A stretch of 64,000 bases of DNA, taken from NCBI GenBank assembly GCA_018712805.1, contig DVGI01000009.1:1-64000 (forward strand), written 5' to 3'. Source of the stretch: Candidatus Fimenecus excrementavium. GTDB taxonomy: Bacteria; Bacillota; Clostridia; Oscillospirales; Acutalibacteraceae. Of the stretch, positions 15,328 through 23,881 are shown piece after piece. The notes under the pieces were generated by a model. The model was not told where the DNA came from. It was given only the letters and a program-made list of their open reading frames with translations, and ran no database searches. Position 1 is the first letter of the stretch, and each line of letters starts with the position of its first letter. The translations under genes and the position numbers were made by a program.

Positions 15328-16745
15328 ACGGCGGCTCCTTCGTTATTTTCCAAAAGCTGTCTGCCCATGAGCACGCCCATGACGCTCGACATCATAAGGC
15401 CGTGCGTCCAGCCGCTGGAATCGCCGAGGCAGTGCAGGCCTTTGATATTGGTATTAAATTTCTCGTCCATTTTTACGCGGTTGGAATAGAACTTGATTTC
15501 CGGACCGTAAAGGAGCGTTTCTTCACTCGCGAAACCCGGAACGACTTTATCGACCGCTTCAATGAATTTGATAATGTTCATAAGCGTTCTGTACGGCATG
15601 GCGGAGGTTAAGTCGCCGGCCACCGCGTCAGGCAGGGTGGGGCGCACGTTGCTGCGCGCAAGCTCCTGCGGCCAGGTGCGTTTGCCCGCCAAAATATCGC
15701 CGTAGCGCTGGACCAAAATGTGCCCGTCCGCCAACATGTTGACCAGTTCCCCGACCTTTTTGGCGTAGGGAATCGGCTCGTCAAACGGCGCGCGGAAATT
15801 GTGGCTGCACAAAATGGCGAGGTTGGTGTTGTCACTCTTGGTATTTTTATAGCTGTGGCCGTTGACAACCGCCAGGCTGTTGTTGTCGTAATTTTCCTGG
15901 CTGACGAAGCCGCCGGGGTTCTGACAGAACGTGCGCACCTTGTTGGCGAACGGCTCCGGATACCCGATGAGTTTGGACTCATACAAAACCTTGTTCACTT
16001 CGTCCATAACTTCGTTGCGCACTTCCACGCGCACGCCGATGTCCACCGTGCCGGGCAGGTGGTCAATGCCGTGCTCTTTGCACATTTCCTCGAGCCAGTC
16101 CGCGCCCTTGCGGCCGGTCGCAATCACCACCGCGTCCGCATATTCCTCGCGCGTATCATCACTGCCGCAGGGCTTTACGACTGCGCCTTTGGCAACGCCG
16201 TCTTCAATAAGCAAATCCACACATTCGGTCTGAAAATAAATGGTCACGCCGTTTTCGAGTAAGTATTTTTCGATTTTGTCATACAGCTTTTGCGCCATTT
16301 CCGTGCCGAGGTGTCGAATCGGGCAGTCCACAAGCTTTAACCCCGCCTGAATGGCGCGAAGACGAATCCGCTTGACCTCTTCCGGGTGGTCGAGCCCTTC
16401 AACGTGTTTGTCCGCGCCGAAGTCGAGATAAATCCCGTCGGTATATTCAATCATCTTCTGCGCGAAATCAAAGCCGATAAGCTCCGGCAGATTGCCGCCG
16501 ACTTCATAGCTTAACGAAAGCTTGCCGTCCGAGAAAGCCCCCGCGCCGGAAAAGCCGGTCGTGATGTTGCAGTCCGGCTTGCAGTTGACACAGTGGCCGA
16601 CTTTCGCTTTCGGGCAGTTGCGCTTTTCCACCGGCAGCCCTTTTTCCACAATGGTAATGGATTTTTTGGTGCCGTTTTTCAGCATTTCCAAAGCGGTGAA
16701 AATGCCCGAAGGACCCGCGCCGATGATTAAAATATCCTGTTTCAT
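15324..16745 (-). CDS. FAD-dependent oxidoreductase (COG2509-like)
   Basis: A 473-residue flavoprotein. Rossmann FAD motif at the N-terminus: ILIIGAGPSGIFTALEML, with the usual acidic residue in IVEKG. A Cys-rich segment, NCPKAKVGHCVNCKPDC, comes before TGFSGAGAFSDGKL; this is conserved in the family and could bind a metal or Fe-S cluster. ALIVIATGRKGADW-type and C-terminal GDSSGWTHGLMMSSVMG motifs complete the FAD site. The substrate is unknown. I chose the ATG at 16745 with AAAGGA upstream. A predicted leader terminator (16764-16797) lies between promoter and gene. Confidence 0.88.
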   Translation of the reverse strand: MKQDILIIGAGPSGIFTALEMLKNGTKKSITIVEKGLPVEKRNCPKAKVGHCVNCKPDCNITTGFSGAGAFSDGKLSLSYEVGGNLPELIGFDFAQKMIEYTDGIYLDFGADKHVEGLDHPEEVKRIRLRAIQAGLKLVDCPIRHLGTEMAQKLYDKIEKYLLENGVTIYFQTECVDLLIEDGVAKGAVVKPCGSDDTREEYADAVVIATGRKGADWLEEMCKEHGIDHLPGTVDIGVRVEVRNEVMDEVNKVLYESKLIGYPEPFANKVRTFCQNPGGFVSQENYDNNSLAVVNGHSYKNTKSDNTNLAILCSHNFRAPFDEPIPYAKKVGELVNMLADGHILVQRYGDILAGKRTWPQELARSNVRPTLPDAVAGDLTSAMPYRTLMNIIKFIEAVDKVVPGFASEETLLYGPEIKFYSNRVKMDEKFNTNIKGLHCLGDSSGWTHGLMMSSVMGVLMGRQLLENNEGAAV

Positions 16746-16763
16746 GTGTTTCATCCTTTGCAT

Positions 16764-16797
16764 AAAAAAACCGCAAACGGAAAAATCCGTTTTACGG
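16764..16797 (-). terminator. Leader terminator/attenuator before FAD oxidoreductase
   Basis: On the minus strand, a GC-rich hairpin (CCGTAAAACGG / CCGTTTGCGG, one bulged A) with loop ATTTTT is followed directly by a run of seven T and then the gene's ribosome binding site. It lies inside the leader, between the promoter at 16837-16865 and the ATG at 16745, so it would stop transcription before the gene unless overridden. Confidence 0.7.
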
Positions 16798-16836
16798 CAG
16801 TCGGTTTTTTCTGTTGAAAAATTTAAACTGCATATT

Positions 16837-16865
16837 ATATTAGCATATCCGAAAGGCTTTGTCAA
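16837..16865 (-). promoter_or_regulatory. Promoter of FAD oxidoreductase operon
   Basis: On the minus strand, TTGACA (16860-16865), 17 bases, TAATAT (16837-16842). Confidence 0.82.
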
Positions 16866-16929
16866 TCGGCGCGGCCCGTTTGAAAAAAGCGCCCAATGAA
16901 AAATTCAGGTAAAATCTTCCGTTTTTTTA

Positions 16930-16958
16930 TTGCCATTGTGCCGAGATTGTTATATGAT
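16930..16958 (+). promoter_or_regulatory. Promoter of small ORF / GPH symporter operon
   Basis: TTGCCA (16930-16935), 17 bases, TATGAT (16953-16958). The only gene start close behind it is the small ORF at 16988. Confidence 0.78.
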
Positions 16959-16987
16959 TAAAACATCTATTTGTGGGAGGCGTTTGA

Positions 16988-17140
16988 ATGAAGCAAGTCA
17001 AAAGGCTGATTGCCGTTGTAGCCGCGATTTTATCTTTCTTCACAACGGTGCTGTGTATGCGAGACGTGTTCGCCGCGCGTGACGATTTGCAGCAGGCAAG
17101 CGGAAAAACCGGAAAGGAAAATCTTTGTGGGAAAAATTAA
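16988..17140 (+). CDS. Small protein with signal-like N-terminus, overlapping symporter start
   Basis: A 50-residue ORF beginning MKQVKRLIAVVAAILSFFTT, with one hydrophobic helix (about 6-23) after two or three basic residues, then a charged polar tail ending in NLCGKN. The ATG follows GGGAGG seven bases upstream and lies 30 bases behind a good promoter, which supports real translation. Its last 14 bases overlap the start of the GPH symporter gene in another frame. It may be a small membrane partner of the transporter or a leader whose translation opens the symporter start. No family is recognised. Confidence 0.62.
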   Translation: MKQVKRLIAVVAAILSFFTTVLCMRDVFAARDDLQQASGKTGKENLCGKN

Positions 17141-18653
17141 AAGCTTTTTAGACAGTAAAATCGTAAAGTCGGATGTCGGCGAGGAGACGTATCTTACCTG
17201 GCGCGAAAATATTTCGTACGCGCTCGGCCGCGGCGCACAGGGTATGTGCACCTCGATGACCAGTTCCAAGTACATCAACTACTTTTTGACCAACGTCCTG
17301 TTCGTCAACTTCGGCAAAAAGAATTTAGACCCGATGACCGTTGCGTCGAACATCCGCTTTTTCTGCGGCATTTTTGACGCCATAAACGACCCGATGATGG
17401 GCGTTGTTGTGGACCGTACCCGCACCAAAGACGGGCAGATGCGCCCCTACATCAAATGGGCGCCGATTTTCCTTTCCGTCATTATGGTGCTGTTTTTCGT
17501 CGGCAGCGGCAACGCGCCGATTTGGATGAACATTTTATGGACCACCGTCCTTTTCGTAGGTCTCGACGTAACCTATACCGCGTTTGACATTCCGATGGGC
17601 GCGCTGGCGTTTTCCATTACCCCGAGCGGGATTGAACGCACCAAGCTGTTCGGCATCGGCTCCATTGTCCGCTCTATTGTCGGCGCGCTGCCCATGCTGT
17701 TCGTTGCGGGCGCAAGCTGGCTTCCGTATTTTAAAGACCACACCCCGCAGGCCTATTTGACCTCGGCGATGGTTTCGGCAATCGGTATTATTTTCCTGAC
17801 GCGCTTAACCTACCGCAATACCAAAGAGCGCGCCCGCCACAGTGAGGACACGCCCTCGGTTAAGGAATGCTTCCGGCTTCTGTTAAAAAACCGCCCGCTG
17901 TTTATGTTGTTCCTTGCCAACATGTTTTTCCTGTTGGTCAAGGTCACCGAACAGGTCTCCTTCTATTTTGTTGCGGACTTAATGTTCACCACCAAATACA
18001 ATATCTTTATTGATATTGTGAAATTCCCCGGCTTTTTGGTCGCCGGTCTGGTCGTTCCGAAAATTGTGGAACGCCTCGGCCGAAAAGCGGACTCCAAGCG
18101 GTTCTATCAGGCGTGCTGTGTAATTGCCATTGTGCTACACCTTTTGTTCGCCGTGACCTGCTACAACGGGCTGATGAACAAAGAACCCGGCACGGCAGTC
18201 TCGCTGCCGACCGGTATTCTGATTGTGCTCTTTACCGGGCTTACCGCCATTCCGCTGGAGTGCAAAAACCTGATTCAGAAAGAAATGGAAGCCGAAACCG
18301 TGGACTATGTCGAGTGGAAAACCGGCAAGCGCGCAGAAGGGATTATGCTTTCCATTATGTCGTTCACCGGCAAAATTGAAAACACCTTCTCTTCCTCTAT
18401 CGGCTTGTTTGTGCTGGGCCTTACGCACTATCAGACTCACGAAAACGGCTCTTTGGTGCAGAACGATGCGACCAACTGGGCGCTGTTCCTGCTTACAACG
18501 GTTGTACCGGCTGTCGGCTACCTCTTAATGCTCCTGCCCATGGCGTTTTATAACATCACCGGCGACGGTCACCGCCGTATGATGCAGGACATCAAAGAAC
18601 GCCGCGCACAAGCGCAGGCGCAAGCGGAAAGCACAGCGGCGGCTGAGGGCTGA
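17127..18653 (+). CDS. GPH-family sugar:cation symporter (MFS)
   Basis: A 508-residue membrane protein with about 12 predicted helices. It belongs to the glycoside-pentoside-hexuronide:cation symporter family, judged by DAINDPMMGVVVDRTRTKDG, GQMRPYIKWAP and VDYVEWKTGKRAEGI, all family hallmarks. The sugar is not predictable from sequence here. I chose the GTG at 17127, which has AAGGA eight bases upstream; the first 16 codons of the longer frame (GTG at 17079) lack a ribosome binding site and overlap the small ORF fully. A metallophosphoesterase follows six bases later. Confidence 0.92.
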   Translation: MGKIKSFLDSKIVKSDVGEETYLTWRENISYALGRGAQGMCTSMTSSKYINYFLTNVLFVNFGKKNLDPMTVASNIRFFCGIFDAINDPMMGVVVDRTRTKDGQMRPYIKWAPIFLSVIMVLFFVGSGNAPIWMNILWTTVLFVGLDVTYTAFDIPMGALAFSITPSGIERTKLFGIGSIVRSIVGALPMLFVAGASWLPYFKDHTPQAYLTSAMVSAIGIIFLTRLTYRNTKERARHSEDTPSVKECFRLLLKNRPLFMLFLANMFFLLVKVTEQVSFYFVADLMFTTKYNIFIDIVKFPGFLVAGLVVPKIVERLGRKADSKRFYQACCVIAIVLHLLFAVTCYNGLMNKEPGTAVSLPTGILIVLFTGLTAIPLECKNLIQKEMEAETVDYVEWKTGKRAEGIMLSIMSFTGKIENTFSSSIGLFVLGLTHYQTHENGSLVQNDATNWALFLLTTVVPAVGYLLMLLPMAFYNITGDGHRRMMQDIKERRAQAQAQAESTAAAEG

Positions 18654-18659
18654 TAAGAA

Positions 18660-20075
18660 ATGAAACTGACTGTCCTTGCCGACTTACATTATTTCGACCC
18701 GTCGCTTGGCACGACGGGCGAGGCTTATGCGCTTCGAAGCGGCTCCGACCAAAAGTGCCTTGCGGAAACCGGGGCGATTCTGGACGCGGCGTTTGCCGAA
18801 ATTGCGGCAAGCGACACCGATGCTGTGCTCATCGCCGGGGATTTGACCAACGACGGCGAGCGCGTCTGTCACGAGGGCGTTTTAAAAAAATTGTACCGGC
18901 TTAAAGCGCAAAAGCCGGTTTATGTAACTACGGCCACGCATGATTGGTGCTGTGACAAAAATCCCCGCCGCTTTGTGGAGGACCGTGTTTTTGGCGATGT
19001 CGAAACGGTCTCTCCCGCAAAACTGCGGGAATTGTATTATGACTTTGGCGAACGGCAGGCAAGCGCGGTATATACCACGCACCTCGGCACTGTGTCTTAC
19101 CTTGTGGAACTGCCCGAAAACGTATCGCTTTTGGTGCTCAACGACGACCAGAACGGTAAGGGGAAAGCGGGCTACAAGCCGGCGCATCTTTGCTGGATAT
19201 TGCAAACCGTCCGCGAGCAGACTGCGCTTGGAAAAACGGTCGTCGCCATGCAGCACCATTTGCTCTATCCGCACATTTCACCGCTGCTCACCGGCGGGGC
19301 TTGCTGCGGCGACCGGGAAGAACTCCTCGAAGCGCTCAGCGAAGCGGGGCTTCGGTTTATGTTCGTGGGACATTCCCATATCCAGCACACCGCTCGGTAT
19401 GTTTCCGAAAGCGGCAGGGAGTTGTTTGAAATCAACGTCGGCTCTTTGTGCGGCTATCCGGCACCGATGGTGCAGGTGGAAATTACAAAAGATACCGTGC
19501 GGATACATACGGCGTTTTTAAAAACCTTTACCTATTTGGGCAAGACCTATGACGCGCAAACCTATTTGCAAACGCACGCGGTGCATATGCTCGGCGGCTT
19601 GCTCGATGCGCTCGCAACCGATAAAACGGCGGCGGCGAAAAAGCTGGCGGCGCTTGAGGTGAAGCAAAGTGAACAGATTGTGCGCAAATATTGGTGGTTC
19701 TTGCATTTTGCGGCTGTAAAGCTGAACGGCTTAACCGTCGAAAAAGCGGGCGCCATGCTTAACCGCCTGCCCGGCGGGGTAAAATTTAAAAAGGAAGACC
19801 TGCGCGCTTTGCAAAATGTGCCGGTGCTTGACCTTGTGTATACGGTGTTTTGCAGTATATTGTCCGGGCGCACCGTTGCCTCCGAAAAGTCGGAAAGTTA
19901 CGCGCGCGTCCTTTACACGGCAGGGCAGCTGCCGCAAAGCGTTTTGTGCGCGCTGCCGGCAAGCAAAGAAAGCGTGCAGCGTTTTTGCGAAGCGCTCGCG
20001 TCTGCATTTCAGGAAATCGTGTACGGCTCTGCACCGGACAATTTACAGTTTGAAACCGGGAGATGGCAACTATGA
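18660..20075 (+). CDS. Metallophosphoesterase
   Basis: A 471-residue calcineurin-like phosphoesterase. Metal-site motifs appear in order: LADLHYFD (D-x-H) at the N-terminus, IAGDLTNDGE (GDxxxDG-like), TTATHDWC where GNHD is usual, QHHLLYP (His), and FVGHSHIQHT (GHxH). The third motif has His-Asp but no Gly-Asn, an atypical form. The C-terminal 170 residues are outside the catalytic domain and unassigned. The substrate is unknown. It starts six bases after the symporter and overlaps the flavodoxin start, so the operon is small ORF - symporter - phosphoesterase - flavodoxin. Confidence 0.88.
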   Translation: MKLTVLADLHYFDPSLGTTGEAYALRSGSDQKCLAETGAILDAAFAEIAASDTDAVLIAGDLTNDGERVCHEGVLKKLYRLKAQKPVYVTTATHDWCCDKNPRRFVEDRVFGDVETVSPAKLRELYYDFGERQASAVYTTHLGTVSYLVELPENVSLLVLNDDQNGKGKAGYKPAHLCWILQTVREQTALGKTVVAMQHHLLYPHISPLLTGGACCGDREELLEALSEAGLRFMFVGHSHIQHTARYVSESGRELFEINVGSLCGYPAPMVQVEITKDTVRIHTAFLKTFTYLGKTYDAQTYLQTHAVHMLGGLLDALATDKTAAAKKLAALEVKQSEQIVRKYWWFLHFAAVKLNGLTVEKAGAMLNRLPGGVKFKKEDLRALQNVPVLDLVYTVFCSILSGRTVASEKSESYARVLYTAGQLPQSVLCALPASKESVQRFCEALASAFQEIVYGSAPDNLQFETGRWQL

Positions 20076-20569
20076 AAACGGCTATCGTTTATGCGACCAA
20101 ATACGGCTCGACCAAAAAAGCGGCGGAAATAATCGCCGAAAAGCTTTCAAATTGCACGCTGATTGACATTCACGCACTGCCGGAAAGTTTTGATGAATAC
20201 GATTGCGTGATTCTCGGAAGCTATGTGCATATGGGTGTTTTACAGCGGGATATCCGCGCGTTCGCGCTCGGGCAAATCCGGCTTTTGCTTCAAAAAAAGC
20301 TGGCGATTTTCGTCTGCTGCGCATTTCCCGAAAATGCTGAGACCTATTTCAACAACAACATTCCGCCCCAACTTTTAAAACATGCTTCGGCGTGCGAAGC
20401 TTTGGGCGGGGAAATTGACCGCAGCCGGTTAAAGGGCATGGACCGCATGGTCGCCCGCATGGTGCTTAAAGCCGACCACGCCAAAGGGATTTTGCGCACG
20501 TTTTCTTTGCATGACGACAAAATCGAGGCGTTTGTTGACAAATTGACAGACGGTGCAGCAACTGTTTAG
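20072..20569 (+). CDS. Flavodoxin-domain protein (HemG-like family)
   Basis: A 165-residue protein with a flavodoxin fold of the Flavodoxin_5 / protoporphyrinogen oxidase HemG type. AIVYATKYGSTKKAAE is the FMN phosphate loop, and DCVILGSYVHMGVL and FVCCAFPENAET follow. It has none of the other heme genes nearby, so a general flavodoxin oxidoreductase role is as likely. The ATG at 20072 overlaps the previous stop (ATGA) and has GGGAG nine bases upstream; an ATG three codons earlier is less well placed. Confidence 0.85.
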   Translation: MKTAIVYATKYGSTKKAAEIIAEKLSNCTLIDIHALPESFDEYDCVILGSYVHMGVLQRDIRAFALGQIRLLLQKKLAIFVCCAFPENAETYFNNNIPPQLLKHASACEALGGEIDRSRLKGMDRMVARMVLKADHAKGILRTFSLHDDKIEAFVDKLTDGAATV

Positions 20570-20708
20570 CGCCCGCAACCGAAGTTTACAAAAAACAATT
20601 GCCTGTAAAGCAAAATAGGTGGCGCAACCGGGAAAAAGGGCTTATTGTGAAAGAGAAGCGCAGACGTTTCGGGAAATGTCTGCATACGGAACGAAAAGGA
20701 GAAAAACA

Positions 20709-21380
20709 ATGGGCTATCTAGACAAAATCAAATTGGCAAACTACACCCGGTCGGAGGATTGGCTGAATTCCATTTCCCACATGGTCGGCGGCGGGCTTTC
20801 GGTTATTGCGCTGATACTGTGCCTTGTGCGCGCGATTGTCGTGCGCCGGTGGGATTACGCGCTTTTGGGGCTTGTTTACGGGCTTACAATGATTGCGATG
20901 TATTCCTGTTCTTCGGTTTATCACGCGCTGCGCCCGAACCGCGGCAAAAAAGCGATGCGTATGGTCGACCACGCGATGATTTACCCGATGATTGCGGGTA
21001 CAATTTCCCCGGTCGCCGTACTCGTCATTGTGCCGGTGCACCCGGCGCTCGGTTGGGCGGTGTTCGGCGTCGCTTGGGCGGTGGTGGCTGCCGCCGTTCC
21101 GATTACGCTGACCTTGTTTAATAAGACCAAAGTCACGCAAATGATTTTATACCTTGCGCTCGGCTGGATGATTATCGTTGCGCTGCGGGTGCTTTTGCAA
21201 ACCTTTGACCGAACCGGCACGCTGCTTTTGGTCGCCGGCGGCGTGGCGTATACGCTCGGCGCAATCATTTACGGCATCGGCTCGAAGCACCGCTATTTCC
21301 ACAGCGTGTTTCATTTCTTTGTGCTGGCGGGGTCGATACTCCATTTCTTCGCGCTGTATCTTTTCGTGTTTGTCAAATAA
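20709..21380 (+). CDS. Hemolysin III / YqfA family membrane protein
   Basis: A 223-residue membrane protein with seven predicted helices, of the hemolysin III (PAQR-related) family. SEDWLNSISHMVGGGLSVI near the N-terminus, SCSSVYHALRPNRGKKAMRMVDHAMIY in the middle and FHSVFHFFVLAGSILHFFAL at the end carry the conserved His residues thought to bind metal in this superfamily. The biological role in bacteria is unclear. The ATG at 20709 has AAGGAG upstream. 139 bases separate it from the previous gene, with no terminator seen between. Confidence 0.92.
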   Translation: MGYLDKIKLANYTRSEDWLNSISHMVGGGLSVIALILCLVRAIVVRRWDYALLGLVYGLTMIAMYSCSSVYHALRPNRGKKAMRMVDHAMIYPMIAGTISPVAVLVIVPVHPALGWAVFGVAWAVVAAAVPITLTLFNKTKVTQMILYLALGWMIIVALRVLLQTFDRTGTLLLVAGGVAYTLGAIIYGIGSKHRYFHSVFHFFVLAGSILHFFALYLFVFVK

Positions 21381-21390
21381 AATAAAACCT

Positions 21391-21436
21391 AAAAGTCCCT
21401 TGTTTTTGTCAGAAAACAGGGGACTTTGCTTTTTTC
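21391..21436 (+). terminator. Terminator of hemolysin III gene
   Basis: AAAGTCCCTTGTTTT / AAAACAGGGGACTTT with loop TGTCAG, then GC and six T. The T-run is also part of the next promoter region. Confidence 0.9.
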
Positions 21437-21454
21437 GGCAAAATGTGTTATACT
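21426..21454 (+). promoter_or_regulatory. Promoter of DUF5696 gene
   Basis: TTGCTT (21426-21431), 17 bases, TATACT (21449-21454). Its -35 overlaps the T-run of the upstream terminator. Confidence 0.72.
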
Positions 21455-21493
21455 GTCCCCGTTGTCGAAAACCGGATGAACAGGAGTTATTCT

Positions 21494-23749
21494 ATGCGAA
21501 AGAAAATCTCGTTGCGAAAAGGAGCTTGGCGTGTTGCGGCGCTTTTGCTGGCACTTATCATTGTGCTTTCCGGCTGCGGCGCGGGAAACGGCGTGCAAAC
21601 GTCTAAAATCGGGACGCTTGCCACGGTTCCGTCTGCATTTACCGACCGGCAATATCATATTTCGGACACGAACAATTTAATTTATGTAGCAAAATCCGGC
21701 TTAATCGAGCTGTATTTTGACAAAGTGACCTATGCTGTCTGCATTCGGGAAACCAACGCCGGCAAGCTTTGGACGGCTTTGCCCACGGCTTCCGAGGGCG
21801 ACGAAACCGCCCAGACCGCTTTGCTTACCGTGACCGTTTCCGGCGGCGGCAAACAATATGTGCTTAATTCTCAAGACAATTCCGTAGCGTTCGGTGCGGC
21901 TTCGTTTAAACCGCTGACCAACGGGATTCAGGTCACTTACGACATGGCGCTCGACAGCGAAACCGCCAACAGCGCGCTGGATTTGGTCGCTGCCGGGAAT
22001 TTATATGTTTCGGCCACCATTACCTATACGCTCGAAGACGGCGCCATGCACGCGACGGTGGATTGCAGCCAACTGCTCGCGAGCGCAGGCTTCACGGTGG
22101 AGTCTGTGACCATGTTAGATTTCTTCGGCGCTTCCGTTTCCGGTGCGGCGGGTGATTATATGTTTGTTCCCGACGGCAGCGGCGCTGTGGAAATGACGGC
22201 GGGGGATTACGAGGGCGACTATCCTTCGAAAACCTTTGTGACTTACGGCGAAGACCCGGCGCTCGGCGAAAAAGCTGCCGGCGATACGGTTTCTTCCGTG
22301 CCGTCGGTCATTCCGGCTTACGGTGTGAAATCCGGCACGAGCGCTTTTGTGGCGCTTGTGGAAACCGGCGCTGAAATTTCTTCGATTACCGAAACCCGCC
22401 GGCAGGGCAACGGCACTTATAACCGCGTCGGCCCGACGTTCCGCGTGACAGACACCGCTTACAGCGGCGACGAGGGGAAAGTAAAACAATATGTCGGCAC
22501 GTCCTATACCGGCAAACTCGGCATTTGCTACCGTTTCCTTTCTGATAAAAATGCAAGCTATTCCGGCATGGCGGCCGCCTGCCGCGAACTTCTGATACGA
22601 AGCGGACTTTTGTCTACGAAAATGGTATCGAATTCGGACTATCTGCCGTTCCTCCTGACAATAGAAGCATCTGCCGCGAAAAAGAACGCCAACAACACAG
22701 AAGTGCTGACCGATTACGAAGAAGCACTCGAACTTTTGCGGCAAATGAAAGCAAAAAGCGTGAACAATATTTTTGTACGCTATAACGGCGTGTTGGACGG
22801 TGCCAACGCGCAGGGACTTTTGAAAAGCAGCGACCCGCAAGGCAAGCTCGGCAGCGAAAAAGAATTCCAAAGCCTGGCACAATATGCCTCCACCCAACAG
22901 TTTACGCTGTTTTTGAATCTGGACCTTTTCACGTTCCACAAAAAGAGCGCGTCGATTTCCGGTAACGCAGCGGACAACATCTATGGCAAGTCCGCAAGCT
23001 TTACAGAAGAAAATGTATTCGCGGGCTATTTGGGCGAAGAAACCCAAACGAGATGGTTCTTGAAACTGTCCGATTTGGAAGAAAATATTTATGAATTTTT
23101 GGAAGATACCCGGGATTACACCGTCGGCGGATATTGTATTGACGACGCGGGCCGATTCTTGTATTCCGATTATTCCGACCAGCCTTACAGCCGAATAAGC
23201 GCTGAAAGCCTGCTTGTGCAGCAGGTGCCCGCGCTCGCGTCCGGGCACAAGCTGATGGTCGACACCGGCAACATCTATATGCTCAGCAACGCCGACGTGG
23301 TCGCTGATTTGCCGAGCGAAACCGGATACCCCGAAACCGAAACCTATTCGGCGGTCCCGTTTATGCAAATGATTTTGCACGGCATTGTGGAATACGCCCA
23401 AACGCCGATTAACCTTTCGGAAAACAGCGAAAAGGCTTTCTTGAAATCGGTGGAATACGGCGCGCTGCCGAGCTACGACTGGTCTTATCGCAAGACCGGT
23501 GTGGAAAGTGTAGACACCCTTTACAATTACGAGAGCCAAATTACCAAGGCGGCGGAAAATTACGCCAAAGCCGACGCGGCGCTCAAAGATTTGCGCAGCG
23601 CGCGCATGACGTCACACTATGAGGTGCAGGACGGTGTATATTGCACGGAATACAACAACAGCGTGCTGTTGTATTTCAACTATAATGACACCGCCGTCAC
23701 GGTGAACTCCATTACCATTGAACCGATGAGCTTTTTGCGGGTGAACTGA
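21494..23749 (+). CDS. DUF5696 family lipoprotein
   Basis: A 751-residue exported lipoprotein: basic N-terminus, hydrophobic helix, lipobox VLSGC with Cys28. The rest fits the DUF5696 family. A beta-rich first part (about 40-330) is followed by a likely TIM-barrel-like part with NNIFVRYNGVLDGA, FTLFLNLDLFTFHKKS, YCIDDAGRFLYSDY and ASGHKLMVDTGN, and a C-terminal domain of beta type. The architecture resembles glycoside hydrolases, with carboxylates in ...VRYNG and CIDDAG, but no activity is established. AGGAG precedes the ATG at 21494. It forms a single-gene transcript with its own promoter and terminator. Confidence 0.85.
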   Translation: MRKKISLRKGAWRVAALLLALIIVLSGCGAGNGVQTSKIGTLATVPSAFTDRQYHISDTNNLIYVAKSGLIELYFDKVTYAVCIRETNAGKLWTALPTASEGDETAQTALLTVTVSGGGKQYVLNSQDNSVAFGAASFKPLTNGIQVTYDMALDSETANSALDLVAAGNLYVSATITYTLEDGAMHATVDCSQLLASAGFTVESVTMLDFFGASVSGAAGDYMFVPDGSGAVEMTAGDYEGDYPSKTFVTYGEDPALGEKAAGDTVSSVPSVIPAYGVKSGTSAFVALVETGAEISSITETRRQGNGTYNRVGPTFRVTDTAYSGDEGKVKQYVGTSYTGKLGICYRFLSDKNASYSGMAAACRELLIRSGLLSTKMVSNSDYLPFLLTIEASAAKKNANNTEVLTDYEEALELLRQMKAKSVNNIFVRYNGVLDGANAQGLLKSSDPQGKLGSEKEFQSLAQYASTQQFTLFLNLDLFTFHKKSASISGNAADNIYGKSASFTEENVFAGYLGEETQTRWFLKLSDLEENIYEFLEDTRDYTVGGYCIDDAGRFLYSDYSDQPYSRISAESLLVQQVPALASGHKLMVDTGNIYMLSNADVVADLPSETGYPETETYSAVPFMQMILHGIVEYAQTPINLSENSEKAFLKSVEYGALPSYDWSYRKTGVESVDTLYNYESQITKAAENYAKADAALKDLRSARMTSHYEVQDGVYCTEYNNSVLLYFNYNDTAVTVNSITIEPMSFLRVN

Positions 23750-23772
23750 TTTCAGAAATCTATTGCAAAATA

Positions 23773-23820
23773 CGGGCTGTTCTTTGCCGAATTGTGACGC
23801 AAAGAACAGCCCGCTTTTCT
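23773..23820 (+). terminator. Terminator of DUF5696 gene
   Basis: The 14-base-pair stem CGGGCTGTTCTTTG / CAAAGAACAGCCCG is followed by CTTTTCT. Confidence 0.92.
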
Positions 23821-23841
23821 AATTTGGTGTGAAATAAAAGT

Positions 23842-23858
23842 TATGCTTTTTAAGCATA
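23842..23858. promoter_or_regulatory. Palindromic site upstream of flavodoxin operon
   Basis: TATGCTT-TTT-AAGCATA is a perfect 7-base inverted repeat. A TATAAT lies ten bases downstream (23868-23873). It has the look of a regulator binding site (LysR- or MerR-type targets are similar), but no such regulator is in the window. Confidence 0.5.
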
Positions 23859-23881
23859 GATAAGCTATATAATTTAAGTAT

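Noticed and set aside
22115-23539. 474-codon minus-strand frame opposite the DUF5696 gene
   Set aside because: The sense gene has a signal peptide, ribosome site, promoter and terminator; the antisense frame has none and no recognisable domain.
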